NCBI GenBank assembly: GCA_023105745.1
Contig: JALGQZ010000015.1
Coordinates: 441,501 to 505,500, forward strand
Length of the DNA: 64,000 nt
Source of the DNA: Austropuccinia psidii
Taxonomy: Eukaryota > Basidiomycota > Pucciniomycetes > Pucciniales > Sphaerophragmiaceae
Reading direction: 5' to 3'
Shown here piece by piece: positions 24,293 through 34,395 of the stretch (the first letter of the stretch is position 1; the number at the start of each line of letters is the position of its first letter). A program made the position numbers and the translations under genes. The notes under the pieces were generated by a model. It was not told where the DNA came from. It saw only the letters and a list, made by a program, of their open reading frames with translations, and ran no database searches.

Positions 24293-24341
24293 CATGCTCA
24301 GCTTTGCGTTTCACCTGATTTGCACATGCAAGCTGAGCATG
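24293..24341. repeat. Stem-loop with CATGCTCAGC arms
   Basis: Left arm CATGCTCAGCTTTGC (24,293-24,307) pairs with GCAAGCTGAGCATG (24,328-24,341) with one extra T, around a loop of about 20 bases. It begins a 760-base stretch dense in CTCAGC/GCTGAG words. Confidence 0.6.
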
Positions 24342-25050
24342 TCATGGTCAAACGCACCGTGTGGAAGTGCTCAGTAAAGCCATGGAATGAACTTTCTTTG
24401 CAATAGTTCATTGGAAGGCTCAGTTTGGAGCACTTCACCAAAGCATGTGAAATGCTGCACCTGGCTGCAATGTCACCCGATTCTGTGCCAAATGCTCAGA
24501 TTGTGGGCATACAAAAATGACTGAGCAATGGCTCAGCATGGCGCATTTGATATTGTTATATCAATTGTTCAATTACTGTGCAATTAAAATGTTCAGCCAC
24601 TGAGCATTTCGATTATGACCCGAAAGCAAACCTGAGCAATGGGTCGAGGCAAGCTCATGCTGTATTCACTTGTCTTACAGCCCCCCTTTGTTCAAACAAT
24701 ATGACCAGGCCATACGGCAGGTAATCTCCCCGCGGTCACTTGTGACCAAATGCACCGGGTGCATTTCTGCATGGGTCACTTGTGCATTGCACCCACAATG
24801 CATATTCAACAAGGGCCTCACGACCACCCTCCTGGGTGATTGGGTTGCTATTTAAGGAAACAAAGGGGATTTGACTGAGCTTGACAATTCAATAAATTGC
24901 AATACTCAGCAAGACCCCCATTGTTCTTCTGCCTCACGCGAGCATTTCACTTCTCAGTTGCAGCATTCGCTGAGACTCAGCTTCAATTTTGCCCACACAC
25001 CTTGAAGCTGAGACTTTTGCGGGTGCTGAAACTGCTGAGATCGTCTCAGC
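24293..25050. promoter_or_regulatory. Cluster of CTCAGC/GCTGAG words upstream of the Zn-cluster gene
   Basis: About sixteen CTCAG/CTGAG words occur in both orientations, including the stem-loop at 24,293-24,341, the pair CAGCTTCAA...TTGAAGCTG near 24,977-25,012 and GCTGAGA-tcg-TCTCAGC at 25,034-25,050. It ends 11 bases before a TATA box. It could be a promoter or the end of a mobile unit. No gene is seen in it. Confidence 0.4.
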
Positions 25051-25060
25051 TTCACCATGG

Positions 25061-25067
25061 TATAAAA
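25061..25067 (+). promoter_or_regulatory. TATA box (TATAAAA) for the Zn-cluster gene
   Basis: TATAAAAG lies about 430 bases before the ATG at 25,493 and is followed by a pyrimidine-rich stretch (ctttctttctcacc), as in many fungal promoters. Assignment to this gene is by position only. Confidence 0.5.
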
Positions 25068-25492
25068 GACCATCTTCACACGACAGGCCCTTCACTTTCT
25101 TTCTCACCTGCTCCACTTTGTTCAACCTCACCCGCGTTTGTCCTTCTTGTGTGTGTATTTCCCTTGGTCTTCCTGCCTTTCTACTTTTGTCTTTCGCACT
25201 CCACTAAGCCCACTCCCCTTACTTTTGCCTGTTTGTTTCTTCTGCTGATCCTTTCAGAACCTCCCTTCTATCCACCTTGTGTGTTACCTCTTTTTTTAAC
25301 TTTTGTCAACATTATGTACCAATATTAATACTTATTTTTCTGCACAACTCTTTTCAAGACTTTTAAAAACTTCGGACTAGAGTGTTCTTATCTTGTTTCC
25401 GTTTTAAATTTATAATTCATCATACGTCTTCATTTTCTCTCTTGATTGTTTACTTTGTATGCAGTTACTAACCTCAATTGTTTTGTTTTTAG

Positions 25493-26863
25493 ATGTCGTG
25501 CACTTTATGCACCAAGCGGGGTATCCCCTGCATTCGTTCCTCGACGACGAACAACGCTTGTGATGCTTGCCGACAAGCACACAAGAAATGTTCGTTCGTT
25601 GTCCGCCCCTTCGGACCACGAGGCCAGAGGAGTTCCCGCCCAAGACGCCCTTGCGAGGACTCCTTTGTGGTCGACGATGATGAAACCATTTCGGAGCGTG
25701 ATTGGACGCCGGGCCCCCAAAAGGCCAACGGGAACGATTCCGGACGATTAGCCCTGTCACCTCCAGTATCAATTTGTCCACTCCCCCTCCTAGGCCACCA
25801 TCCGATGGTCACTTCACTCCTCGACCAGAGCGAAGTGATTATCCGGCTGATGAAGGATGGCAATGGAGAGAGGACATTCAAGCTTGGGCTGATTGTCACC
25901 ATGTCTTGTCACCAATGGGATTCAAACGCCAAAGTAAGTTTTCTTTCTCCTCCTTATCTCATTCCTCTTCATGCAATAATACTTACTTTTTTCCATTACT
26001 CATAGAACAAAACCCCCCAAATCCCCCCTGACATGACTCTCTTGTTCCTAGTTTGCCTTGCGAGCAAACCCCCCGGCAACCCACTCCATGCCCAAGTGGC
26101 ACCCGATGGTCTGAGGAATTATTCCGCGGTAAGCAGCCAAAGTTTTATTTCATTTTCACTTTCACTTTGGAGTCGAGTGAACTGACTCTTACTCCTTTTT
26201 TAGAACCCTCCCGAACCGAAGAGCCACCTATTCCTGGCCCAAGTCCATCGTCCCAACCACCTGAGGACAATACGACTTGTGAGCCAGAACCTGAGGTGGC
26301 TCCTAGGCAATCCACGGAGGAACCTCATGGTAAGTCACCCCTTCTTTCTCTTCAATCCATATCCACTTTTACTCATTTTTTCTTTGACCGTCTCCAGATC
26401 ATCCCGCCACTCCTCGCTCGATAATCATCATCAACGATACGCCCATCGGATCCCCCCTCCCCCTTCTTCTTCACAGAATCCACCATCTTCCCCTCCTGTT
26501 CCCCCTCCCTCCACTCCTACCCCGGTTCCTTCCCAGGATCTCCCTCCCATTGCCCCCAACAACCCAACCTCCTCCTCCCCCCCGGTGCCAAGCTCCTCTC
26601 ATTCCCATGAGGACGCTCGCCAGGAACTCACAGCCCTGCGACCAACCCTAATGATTCCTCGAGCCATTGTCCACAAATTGATCAACCGAATCTTGTTGGA
26701 GCATCGCCGCTTGCTCCACATGATTCCTTTTGTGGATGCAACTCATCGAAATGAGATGCACCGGGAATTCAGGGAGGAACTAAACTCCCTCCTTTCCCAG
26801 GCACTGGAGGCTTATCCAAAGGAGGACATCACGGGGATAGTCTCGAAATTCTTAGAAAAATAA
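25493..26863 (+). pseudogene. Zn2Cys6-like multi-exon gene, degenerate
   Basis: Exon 1 starts at ATG 25,493 with C-x2-C-x6-C-x9-C-x2-C-x6-C in residues 3-33, the spacing of a fungal Zn2Cys6 cluster, but with the basic half (CDACRQAHKKC) second instead of first. Three introns with GTAAG donors and AG acceptors fit: 25,934-26,005, 26,129-26,203 and 26,330-26,397. The middle is Pro/Ser-rich. The C-terminus is helical (TLMIPRAIVHKLINRILLEHRR, in blocks LMIPRAIVH and NSLLSQALEAYP). The frame changes near 25,720 (C5A4 run) and in the C-rich tract at 26,440-26,510, and TGA stands at 26,029-26,031. I recall it as a multi-copy rust family of unknown function. DNA binding is inference. Confidence 0.65.
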
Positions 26864-27261
26864 AAATTTAAAAAAAATGTCATTTTTCCTCTTTTTATTA
26901 ATTGTGATACTTTATTTTAAATAAATTATTTGTCTTCAATTATTGTTATGTTCAATTTCTATTACATTCTTTGTTCACATAAAAATTATTTATTTCCTCC
27001 TTAGAGAAAAACCCTGATTGCGTGAGAATTATTTTTGTAAGTGCCCAACCAAGAGTTTGAGTGAGTATTTGTTTTTGTGAACCTCTTTTTCCCAAAATGC
27101 GCCAATAGTTGCCGTTACTGTCTCCTATATTTTCTTCTTCCATGGTTTAGAGCCATATCCATTCTTAACTGTAAAAGGGCGGGAGCTTCCCGCATGTGAG
27201 CAATCCACTCCAGATTTGTGAAACATGGCCTTTCCTATGGTCACACGCTATTAATCTTACT
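26864..27261. other. Spacer, no gene
   Basis: AT-rich stretch after the Zn-cluster gene. Near its end GCGGGA-gct-TCCCGC forms a small inverted repeat (27,180-27,194). No coding region recognised. Confidence 0.5.
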
Positions 27262-27775
27262 CATGTATTGAATTGTTTAAATTGTCTGGAACCTTCACAA
27301 GCGTAAGGATTGGCGTGTGACTTGTCGGGAGGCTGCACAGGCGTAAAGATTGGCGTGTGAATTGTTGGGAGCCTGCACATGCATAAGGATTGGCGTGTGA
27401 ATTGTCGGGAGCCTGCAAAGGCGTAAGAATTTTTCAGCATTGTTGGCAACCTTCCCAAGTGTAAGTATTGGCGTGTGAATCGTCGGAAGCCTGTACAGGT
27501 GTAAGGAATTTTTAGAATTTTTGGGACCCTTCACAAGCATAAGGATTGGCGTGTGAATTGTTGGGAGCCTGCACAGGCGTAAGAATTGGCGTGTGAATTC
27601 TCGGGATCCTGCACAGGCCAAGAAATTTTCAGCATTGTGGGGAACCTTCAAAAGCGTAAGGATTGGCGTGTGTAGTGTTGGCACCCCGCATAGGCGTAAG
27701 GAACTTTTAGCATTGTTGGAACCTGCACAAGCATAAGGATTCGCGTGTGAAGCATTGGCACCCTGGACAATAGCA
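27262..27775. repeat. Tandem array 1, about 40-base units
   Basis: About a dozen units starting gcgtaagg, of two types: one continues attggcgtgtgaattg and ends gggagcctgcacag, the other continues aatttttcagcattg and ends aaccttcacaa. Long apparent frames through it are a by-product of the repeat and are not counted as genes. Confidence 0.8.
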
Positions 27776-27791
27776 AAAAACCAGGACAGAT

Positions 27792-27813
27792 GTACAATGG
27801 CATGCCACCGTAC
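27792..27813. repeat. 22-base palindrome, site 3
   Basis: Arms GTACAATGGCA and TGCCACCGTAC. Centre TGGCATGCCA and outer GTAC are perfect. It lies 16 bases after tandem array 1 and 126 bases from the stop codon of the TET/JBP gene. Confidence 0.75.
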
Positions 27814-27939
27814 ATAATCCACTTCACCCCTTTTCTATGTGAGACACCCCATCTCCCACACTCGAATCCATCCAATCCTGGTGTATATTGTCCTCTGCCT
27901 TACCCCACCATTACTTACCCAACACACATGCAAATCTTG

Positions 27940-29268
27940 TCATTCTTTGAATCGGCATGAGATTGTATTACCATCCCTGATTTGATAGCCCGCTCTCTTG
28001 CCAATCTCATAATAGCCATGGCTTTTTTGCCACATTGTTTTTGCTAACCTGCTTGGGCATTGTGCGGACATACCCACTAGTTTTGTGCTTTTGTTGTCCT
28101 GTGCTGGATCAGTATAATGAGCAAATGTACTACTGGCCCACACTACCTGAATGAGCCCATGACATGCGGATAGATCAATCCAAAAATGCTCATTTGGGAA
28201 AATCAATTTTCCCCCTGTACACCACTTTGACACATCTCTTTGAATTTGGCCAGTCCGCTTATCAGCTTGAAACCACCATCCCGAAGCATAGAGCGATGCA
28301 TCCTTATCAACATGAGGTGCGTTTTTGAATCCATTCATGGTGAAAGTGAGTGCGGAAGCAAACTCTAATGCACCCGGATTTGTGGGCATATTGGCTTCAT
28401 AGTTAACTTGATGAAAAGATGGAACCCCCAATGAATTGTAGAAATTTTGAATCTTCTCAAATAAATTATCCCCAACATATGGTAAGGATTGCCCTAGAAT
28501 GCAACCCACCGAGCTAAGATTGGCACCTCGGTTCTGCCATTCAACTTTTGCGTTTTCAATTTTCCCAACACTTCCATACAGACCAAATTGCTCATTCTTC
28601 GTGCTGCATTTGCGCCACCCAATTGCAAACATAAATCCCTCAAGTAATGCTCCATTGGTTGCAATCAGGTTGGTGAATCTCTTTTTGCGAAATAAGAATT
28701 GTGATAATTCATCCCATTGATTGACCTCGACTCCACTCATTGTTGTGAATGGTTGGAATTCGACAAGGGCAATGAGTAATCCGGTTGAAGAGAAAATTGC
28801 CACACGGCCAAAGTGAATGCGTTTGATCTGATTGACATCCACAACCCTCCGAATTTCACTTGGGGTGATATTTGCTGATACTGGCATTGATATTTGTGCT
28901 GTTGGGCGAGAGGAGGAAAACAACCTATTCATTTGGGTCGTTTTGTGCTCATTTGTCTTTTGGGATCTGCTACTATTCCCGAGTGGTTGAGGGATCACTA
29001 TGTGTTGAAGCACACAAGATATCAGATACTGCCAAGGAGCTTTCCTCAGCACACATCCTTTGACTTCCCTGTTGGAGCCCACATGACATTGGCACAATCT
29101 GAACCGACTAAAGCCAATGTTCTTCCGTGGGTCCCAATGAGGGTTCCACATAAATGTGGAAGCATATATACACTGAGATTAAGCGAGCAACTCACACTTT
29201 CCTTCCTCAGCCTGACGCTTTCTTGCAAGTTCCATTTTACGCTCTTTTCCTTTTTTCGTGAATGGCAT
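27940..29268 (-). pseudogene. TET/JBP-like 2-oxoglutarate/Fe(II) dioxygenase
   Basis: Family members oxidise 5-methylcytosine or thymine bases in DNA. From Met at 29,151 there are 403 codons. The same frame extends 39 codons upstream to ATG 29,268 with a Lys/Arg-rich start (MPFTKKGKERKMELARKR), broken only by TAA at 29,179-29,181, so either translation starts at 29,151 or the gene is dead. The core has HVD (His280, Asp282), GWWFQADK, a GGKLIFPNEHFWIDL strand pair, a distal His345 (FAHYT) and Arg368. These fit the HxD...H...R set of the double-stranded beta-helix. It is the cleanest non-retroelement gene here. The substrate is not known from sequence. Confidence 0.7.
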
Positions 29269-29704
29269 GCTTTCAGCAGAAAATGAAATGAAACCAAATG
29301 ATTACTGATTTATTAATATAACCTAAATTGAATTGCCGTTGATGAATCTTTTTTGATTGCGGCTAAAAAGAAAGATCACACCTGACCTTGGCAAATTCGC
29401 AATCTCAAATACCTGAACCTGAAAATTGCAGTGGATAGTGCATTATTCAATTTTACACATTGATGTTCCCATTCAATCACTTTCCAATCCAACCATTTGG
29501 AATATTGCAAGCACACACAAATGAAATATGCATCCTTCTGCGGATCCCTAGCTATCCTAGTCCTCTTGAAAGACACAGGAACATTTGGCCTATTATGGGC
29601 TGGCGGGAAGTGATAAACGCGACTTCCCGCAATGCCCCCGTGTGTGCTACTCGCGGGCACAACGCCTGACTCAGCTTGCGTCTTGTCGGAGTCTTTGCAA
29701 TGAT
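29269..29704. other. Upstream region of TET/JBP gene
   Basis: Contains an unrecognised 94-codon open frame on the - strand (29,376-29,660) that I do not call a gene, and a perfect 9-base inverted repeat at 29,603-29,630. It presumably holds the TET/JBP promoter; I see no clear TATA box. Confidence 0.45.
29603..29630. repeat. Inverted repeat GCGGGAAGT / ACTTCCCGC
   Basis: Perfect 9-base arms around a 10-base loop, 74 bases before palindrome site 4. A related smaller pair (GCGGGA/TCCCGC) is at 27,180-27,194 on the other side of the TET/JBP gene. Confidence 0.6.
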
Positions 29705-29726
29705 GTACGGAGGCATGTCGCCGTAC
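29705..29726. repeat. 22-base palindrome, site 4
   Basis: Arms GTACGGAGGCA and TGTCGCCGTAC. The outer six bases GTACGG/CCGTAC are perfect. It sits between the TET/JBP gene (start 436 bases to the left) and the stop codon of the next gene (119 bases to the right). Confidence 0.75.
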
Positions 29727-29845
29727 AATTACTATTGGTACTCAGACTGTGGCATCTGGGCAGTAGTAGGATAGGAAGTCATGATTATTAAATTCATAAA
29801 TCACTTTGCAAAATTAAATTACAATCTATCTAGTACAAAGCTAAT

Positions 29846-32077
29846 CTAAAACGGGTCAATCCTGGTTGTGAGTTTAGCTGACCTGGGTACCGTCAAGGTG
29901 ACCTCATCACTTGAACCAAGACCATGTTTTGCCACACAGGCATCACCAAAGTCTAATACTAAGCATTGTGCAAATTCAAATCTAAGAGGTACAGTGGGGT
30001 TAAAAGACTCTGATGAGAAGAAACTTTTATTCAGTAAATTACATATATACTTATTAGAACATAGCCACACTGGCTCCACTAGATTTTTACCCTCTGAAAG
30101 TTTTGCGGAAATGTCAATTAGTGATAAAGCCCCTTTAACTGAGCTTGTTCTCCAGTCATCTGAGCATACCATCAAATCACACACCCCCGCCACACAGAAT
30201 GCCGCTAATATACCATAGCAAATTTGATTTATTCCGAGATTCCTGTGACACGCCAAAAGATCTTTGATGGCCTCATTTTTTTTGAGTTCGTGAGTTTTCC
30301 TTTGATGCCATTAACTTCGACCTTTGTATCTGCACGTACCATGTTGTACGCAATCATCAAATGGATAACTGTATCCATTAGATCCTCCAGGCTCTTGGGC
30401 GGCTTTGTGGATATCTCATTGTCAGCCCTGCCACCTTCAATGCTGAGTTGGGTTGCACGTTGCTTTGATTTACTCAAGCAGGAGGCAAGGTATTCAAGTG
30501 CCCCCTGTTTGAGTCCAAGAGGATCGGTCGAATTTAATGTTGGTTCAACATATGGTTTGGGTGCAATCACATTGTATGAGACTAAGCTAATGGATTCAAA
30601 CATAACATTTGCCCAAAAATGTTTAACTGGATTGGTGGGGTAAAGAAGGCTCTGAACCATTTTGAAGAAGGAGTGTTCAGATTTTGGGAGATTCTCTGGA
30701 GGTTTAGCTGATTCCTTCATCAATTTGAGATTCCAAATGTTGTGATCAAAAAACGCTTCTGTTTCGGTTGGCTTAAAAAAATCTAACCCTGTATATTGCA
30801 ATTTATATCACCAGTCAACAGCCAATAAACATGTATTATGCACAAAGATAAAACTCACCTGCCATCTCAAGGTCCTCCAGCCAGGCCAACATTTTAAGCT
30901 CTCCATTACTGAACACCTTAATACCAACAGGCAGGAATGTATGAGCATCTTTTGTTGGTAAATTGTCCCATCGATTTTTCTAAATACTATTGATATTATC
31001 AAGCCCCCTTTTCCATGATTGTTGAGTAATATTGGAATGATAATTCAAAATGCCTGCAAACTCTTCCATGTGGGATAAAAATATTCTTTGAAAAGTAGCA
31101 GATAATGACACTTTGGGCTCAGGGTCAGGAACTATATCAGTCATATCTCGTCCCATTGTATCATGTTTAATTGTTTCCCTTTCTTGAAAGGCTTGAATAT
31201 TCCAAAAGCAGGAGGGGTTGCATCATGCATTGTTTCATTCAGTATTGGGGGGCTTTCAGTATGTGGAGCTTCATCATGGATTGTTTCATTGAGTATTGGG
31301 GGGGGTTCAGTATGCGGAGTTTGATTATCAATATGGTCCCCTTCAACATTGATAATTTCATGACCTTGATCGTGAGAATCGTTTGCGGCTTCAAAGGTAC
31401 GGCGTTTTTTGTTTGTTTTTTTGGTTGCATGTATATTTGGTCTTTTTCCTAATCCTTTGCCTGGAAATCCAATGACGACTTGAGATCCTTCAGGTAGAGA
31501 TTCTCCCACCTCCACACCTGCCCATATATTGTAAGCAGCTATTTTTATCAACTTTGTTTTGAATTAGTAATGGACTTACGGTTCAAATCCATTTTGAGAA
31601 GGCTCATGGCTTCAGCAATCTTTTGACGCACATAATCAGGAATTTTACTATCATTTTGGATTTTTTCAAGCCTTGGGATTGTTTGAGCAATGTTGGAGAC
31701 AAATTGTTCCTTGGATATAATTTCCACCTCCCCACTGAAAATTACATCATCTTGCCCATCATCTTCTGTTGGTGCACAAGGTTCAACAGTCTTTTCCTTC
31801 TCATAACTTTTAAAATTTGGTTTCTGAGAGCTTGGAGGCTGACCTGAAATAAAGGCTATGACACAATATCAGGTTTTGGGAGATTAGAAATATTCAAGAT
31901 GGATGCATACTCACATTCTGGAAGAACTGGTGGATCTTGATTATCTTCATGAGACTGGCTCTCTACTTCAATGCCTGATTCACGACTACTGGTGATATCA
32001 GAGATTTCACTTCCACTCTCTGGGGCTGAAGTTGGTTGTTCATTGAATTCATGTGAATTTCCCGGGGTTTGGGCCAT
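29846..32077 (-). pseudogene. Unknown multi-exon gene, degenerate
   Basis: I do not recognise the family. Start ATG at 32,077 (MAQTPGNSHEFNEQ). Exons fit at 32,077-31,915, 31,843-31,580, 31,517-30,859 and 30,788-29,846, with introns of 71, 62 and 70 bases, GTGAGT/GTAAGT donors and AG acceptors, all in phase at the joins. The start is acidic and Ser-rich. Exon 3 has a short tandem peptide repeat (PPILNETxHD). The last exon reads ICYGILAAFCVAGVCDLMV and ends TRIDPF. Breaks: a frame change near 31,180-31,230, TAG at 30,980-30,982, and a lost A near 30,290. The parent would be roughly 670 residues. It is next to the TET/JBP gene, same strand. Confidence 0.6.
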
Positions 32078-32578
32078 AGAGGAGGTAGTTTATTAAGCAA
32101 ATAGATGGTGACGAGTTGATTGATAACTTGTTTGAAAATGTTTGAATAAAAAGATCCAAATTGAAGAAAAAAGGTGCAAGTAAAATAATCGCATTTGCAA
32201 AATGCGATTTGTCGGGAAATTGAAGGAGGCGATGTTTTGCAAATTATTTCATATCATGCAAATGAAATCACTTCCCTGTGAGACATTGAATAAAGTAGAC
32301 TAGTGAGAAACCTACTCAAGTCAACTTTTGAACTATTCAACGCTCATGAGGTAAGGACTAAGCAAAGTGTTCCATTTGAATGATATGAAATAAAATGGTT
32401 TTGTCGGCGAAACAGGAGACACCATTCTTGTCTTAAATAGTCCACTTATTAGGTTTTAATTTGTGAGTCTCATGATTTAAACCCTAACCACAACATTGTG
32501 AATATACTGACCAATTTCCCCTTAGGTCCTGTTGGCAGAGAAGGCCACTCAGCATATTTCAGCGATTGCATTCATCGT
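32078..32578. other. Upstream region of the unknown gene
   Basis: About 500 bases between the ATG at 32,077 and palindrome site 5. No gene. It likely holds the promoter of the - strand gene. Confidence 0.4.
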
Positions 32579-32600
32579 GTACGCCAACAAGCCACCGTAC
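32579..32600. repeat. 22-base palindrome, site 5
   Basis: Arms GTACGCCAACA and AGCCACCGTAC. Pairing extends outward to CATCGTGTACG (32,573-32,583) and CGTACACGATG (32,596-32,606), perfect over 11 bases. Tandem array 2 starts about 20 bases later. Confidence 0.75.
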
Positions 32601-32619
32601 ACGATGGATGTAGGACGGA

Positions 32620-32845
32620 AGCGGAAGGATAAGTCGTGTCGGGAGCATGTTGAGAGGCACTCCGCAAGCGTAAGGATAAGTGGTGTCGGGAGCATGTTGG
32701 GAGGGCACCACACAAGTGTAAGGATAAGTGGTGTCGGGAGGGCACTACACAAGCGTAAGGATAAGTGGTGTCGGGAGGGCACTACACAAGCGTAACAATA
32801 AGTGGTGTCGGGAGCATGTTGGGAGTGCACTCCGCGAGCGTTGTG
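32620..32845. repeat. Tandem array 2, 48- and 37-base units
   Basis: Five to six units that begin gcgtaaggat, continue aagtggtgtcgggag and end ggcactacacaa. Some lack an 11-base piece (agcatgttggg), giving the two unit lengths. It shares its gcgtaagg start with array 1 and matches array 3 closely. Confidence 0.8.
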
Positions 32846-33329
32846 GTATTCCATACCATTAGTACCAGTTTCAAGCTTACCAATAAAACAAAAGAAAAAA
32901 ATTATAATAAAACAAACTATGCAAAACATTTTTACACATTACAACTACAGATTTCAAACAGAAATATACAATACGCAGCCTCAAGATCTTATCAAAACAG
33001 TATAGTATCAAAGGATATATCCACCTTATCGCATCATCAATAACAAATTACGTCATTAAAGGTAGTTAATCTAAATAAAGGTATATGAAAATAGACCAAA
33101 GCATCAGAAGCTGTATTTTCCCCACCTTGATTCAATTTAAAGAAGAAATACCTCAAGGCTATGCATAAAATTTCAATATATTTTCCAAGAACAAATGCTT
33201 CCTTAGTAATAATAACACGCATCAAACTTGATAGAAATGATACAATACTAAAATAAAACCACCAGCATAATTCTCTCAGAACATACGTAAAAAATAGAAA
33301 CAAAAAGACTTTCTCCACCTTCAAGAAAA

Positions 33330-34180
33330 CATCACCAGCCAAATTATCTCAAAGACATCACATGATTTTGATAAGAAACAGAAACACCAGCATAATTTTC
33401 TCATATACATTGTATGACTAGAAGACAGTTCAATTGTCAGGAGCTGTATTTTCTCCACTTTCTTGGCAAAAATAAAATCCCACCAGCCAAATTATCTCAA
33501 ACACATCACATGATTTTGATAAGGAAAAGAACCACCAGCATAATTCTCTCATAACATACGTAAAAAATAGAAACAAAAATACTTTCCCCACCTTCAAGAA
33601 AACATCACCAGCCATATTATCTCAATGACCTCACATGACTCTGGAAAAAAGAAAATCTCACCAGCCAAATTATCTCAAATACATCACATGATTTTGATAA
33701 GAAAAAGAACCACAAGCATAATTCTCTCATAACATACGTAAAAAATAGAAACAAAAAATACTTTCCCCACCTTCAAGAAAACATCACCAGCCATATTATC
33801 TCAATGACCTCACATGACTCTGATAAAAAGAAAATCTCACCAGCCAAATTATCTCAAATACATCACATGATTTTGATAAGAAACAGAAACACCAGCATAA
33901 TTTTCTCATATATATCATATGACTAGAAGAAAGTTCAACTTTCAGGAGCTGTATTTTCTCCACTTTCTTGGCAAAAAAGAAAATCTCACCAGCCAAATTA
34001 TCTCAAATACATCACATGATTTTGATAAGAAAAAGCACCACCAGCATAATTCTCTCAGAAAATACGTAACAAAGTCACCAAAAATGAAAGTGTCACCAGC
34101 AAAATTATCTCAAATACATCACATGATTTTGATAAGAAAAAGCACAACCAGCATAATTCTCTCAGCAAACACGCTGCTAC
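33330..34180. repeat. Tandem subrepeats in U3
   Basis: Words caccagccaaattatctcaa (20 bases) followed by catcacatgattttgataag recur at about 33,333, 33,482, 33,606, 33,660, 33,787, 33,840, 33,988 and 34,095, alternating with a partner segment (ccagcataattctctcataac). Spacings alternate between about 53 and 107-148 bases. Confidence 0.75.
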
Positions 34181-34270
34181 ACCAAAACTACATGTCTCAC
34201 TAGCTAAAACCTCTCAGCTATGATTTTTTCTAAGTACCCTATTTTGAGAAGCTCTATGGAGGCCCAAAAG

Positions 34271-34282
34271 CTATAAATAGAG
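34271..34282 (+). promoter_or_regulatory. TATA box (TATAAATAGAGG)
   Basis: Directly downstream of the U3 repeats and followed by pyrimidine-rich sequence, very like the family A LTR box at 5,250 (TATAAATAGAG). Confidence 0.55.
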
Positions 34283-34395
34283 GTCCTCTCTCCCTCATTT
34301 TTCCCATCATCATGGAACAAGTTCCCACTATCCAGGATCATAACCATCCCTGAACTAGCAGGATATCTAGAATAGTAGTAGTGTTTTAGTAGTGA

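Noticed and set aside
24897..25328. 143-codon hydrophobic open frame
   Set aside because: Overlaps the TATA and pyrimidine-rich promoter region; low-complexity Phe/Leu/Ser content.
27295..27875. Long open frames across array 1 (- strand)
   Set aside because: Periodic translation of tandem repeats; no non-repeat content.
28894..29286. + strand frame of 130 codons
   Set aside because: Antisense to the TET/JBP gene, which has clear motifs.
29376..29660. 94-codon - strand frame upstream of TET/JBP
   Set aside because: Unrecognised, no supporting splice signals or start context; left as non-coding.
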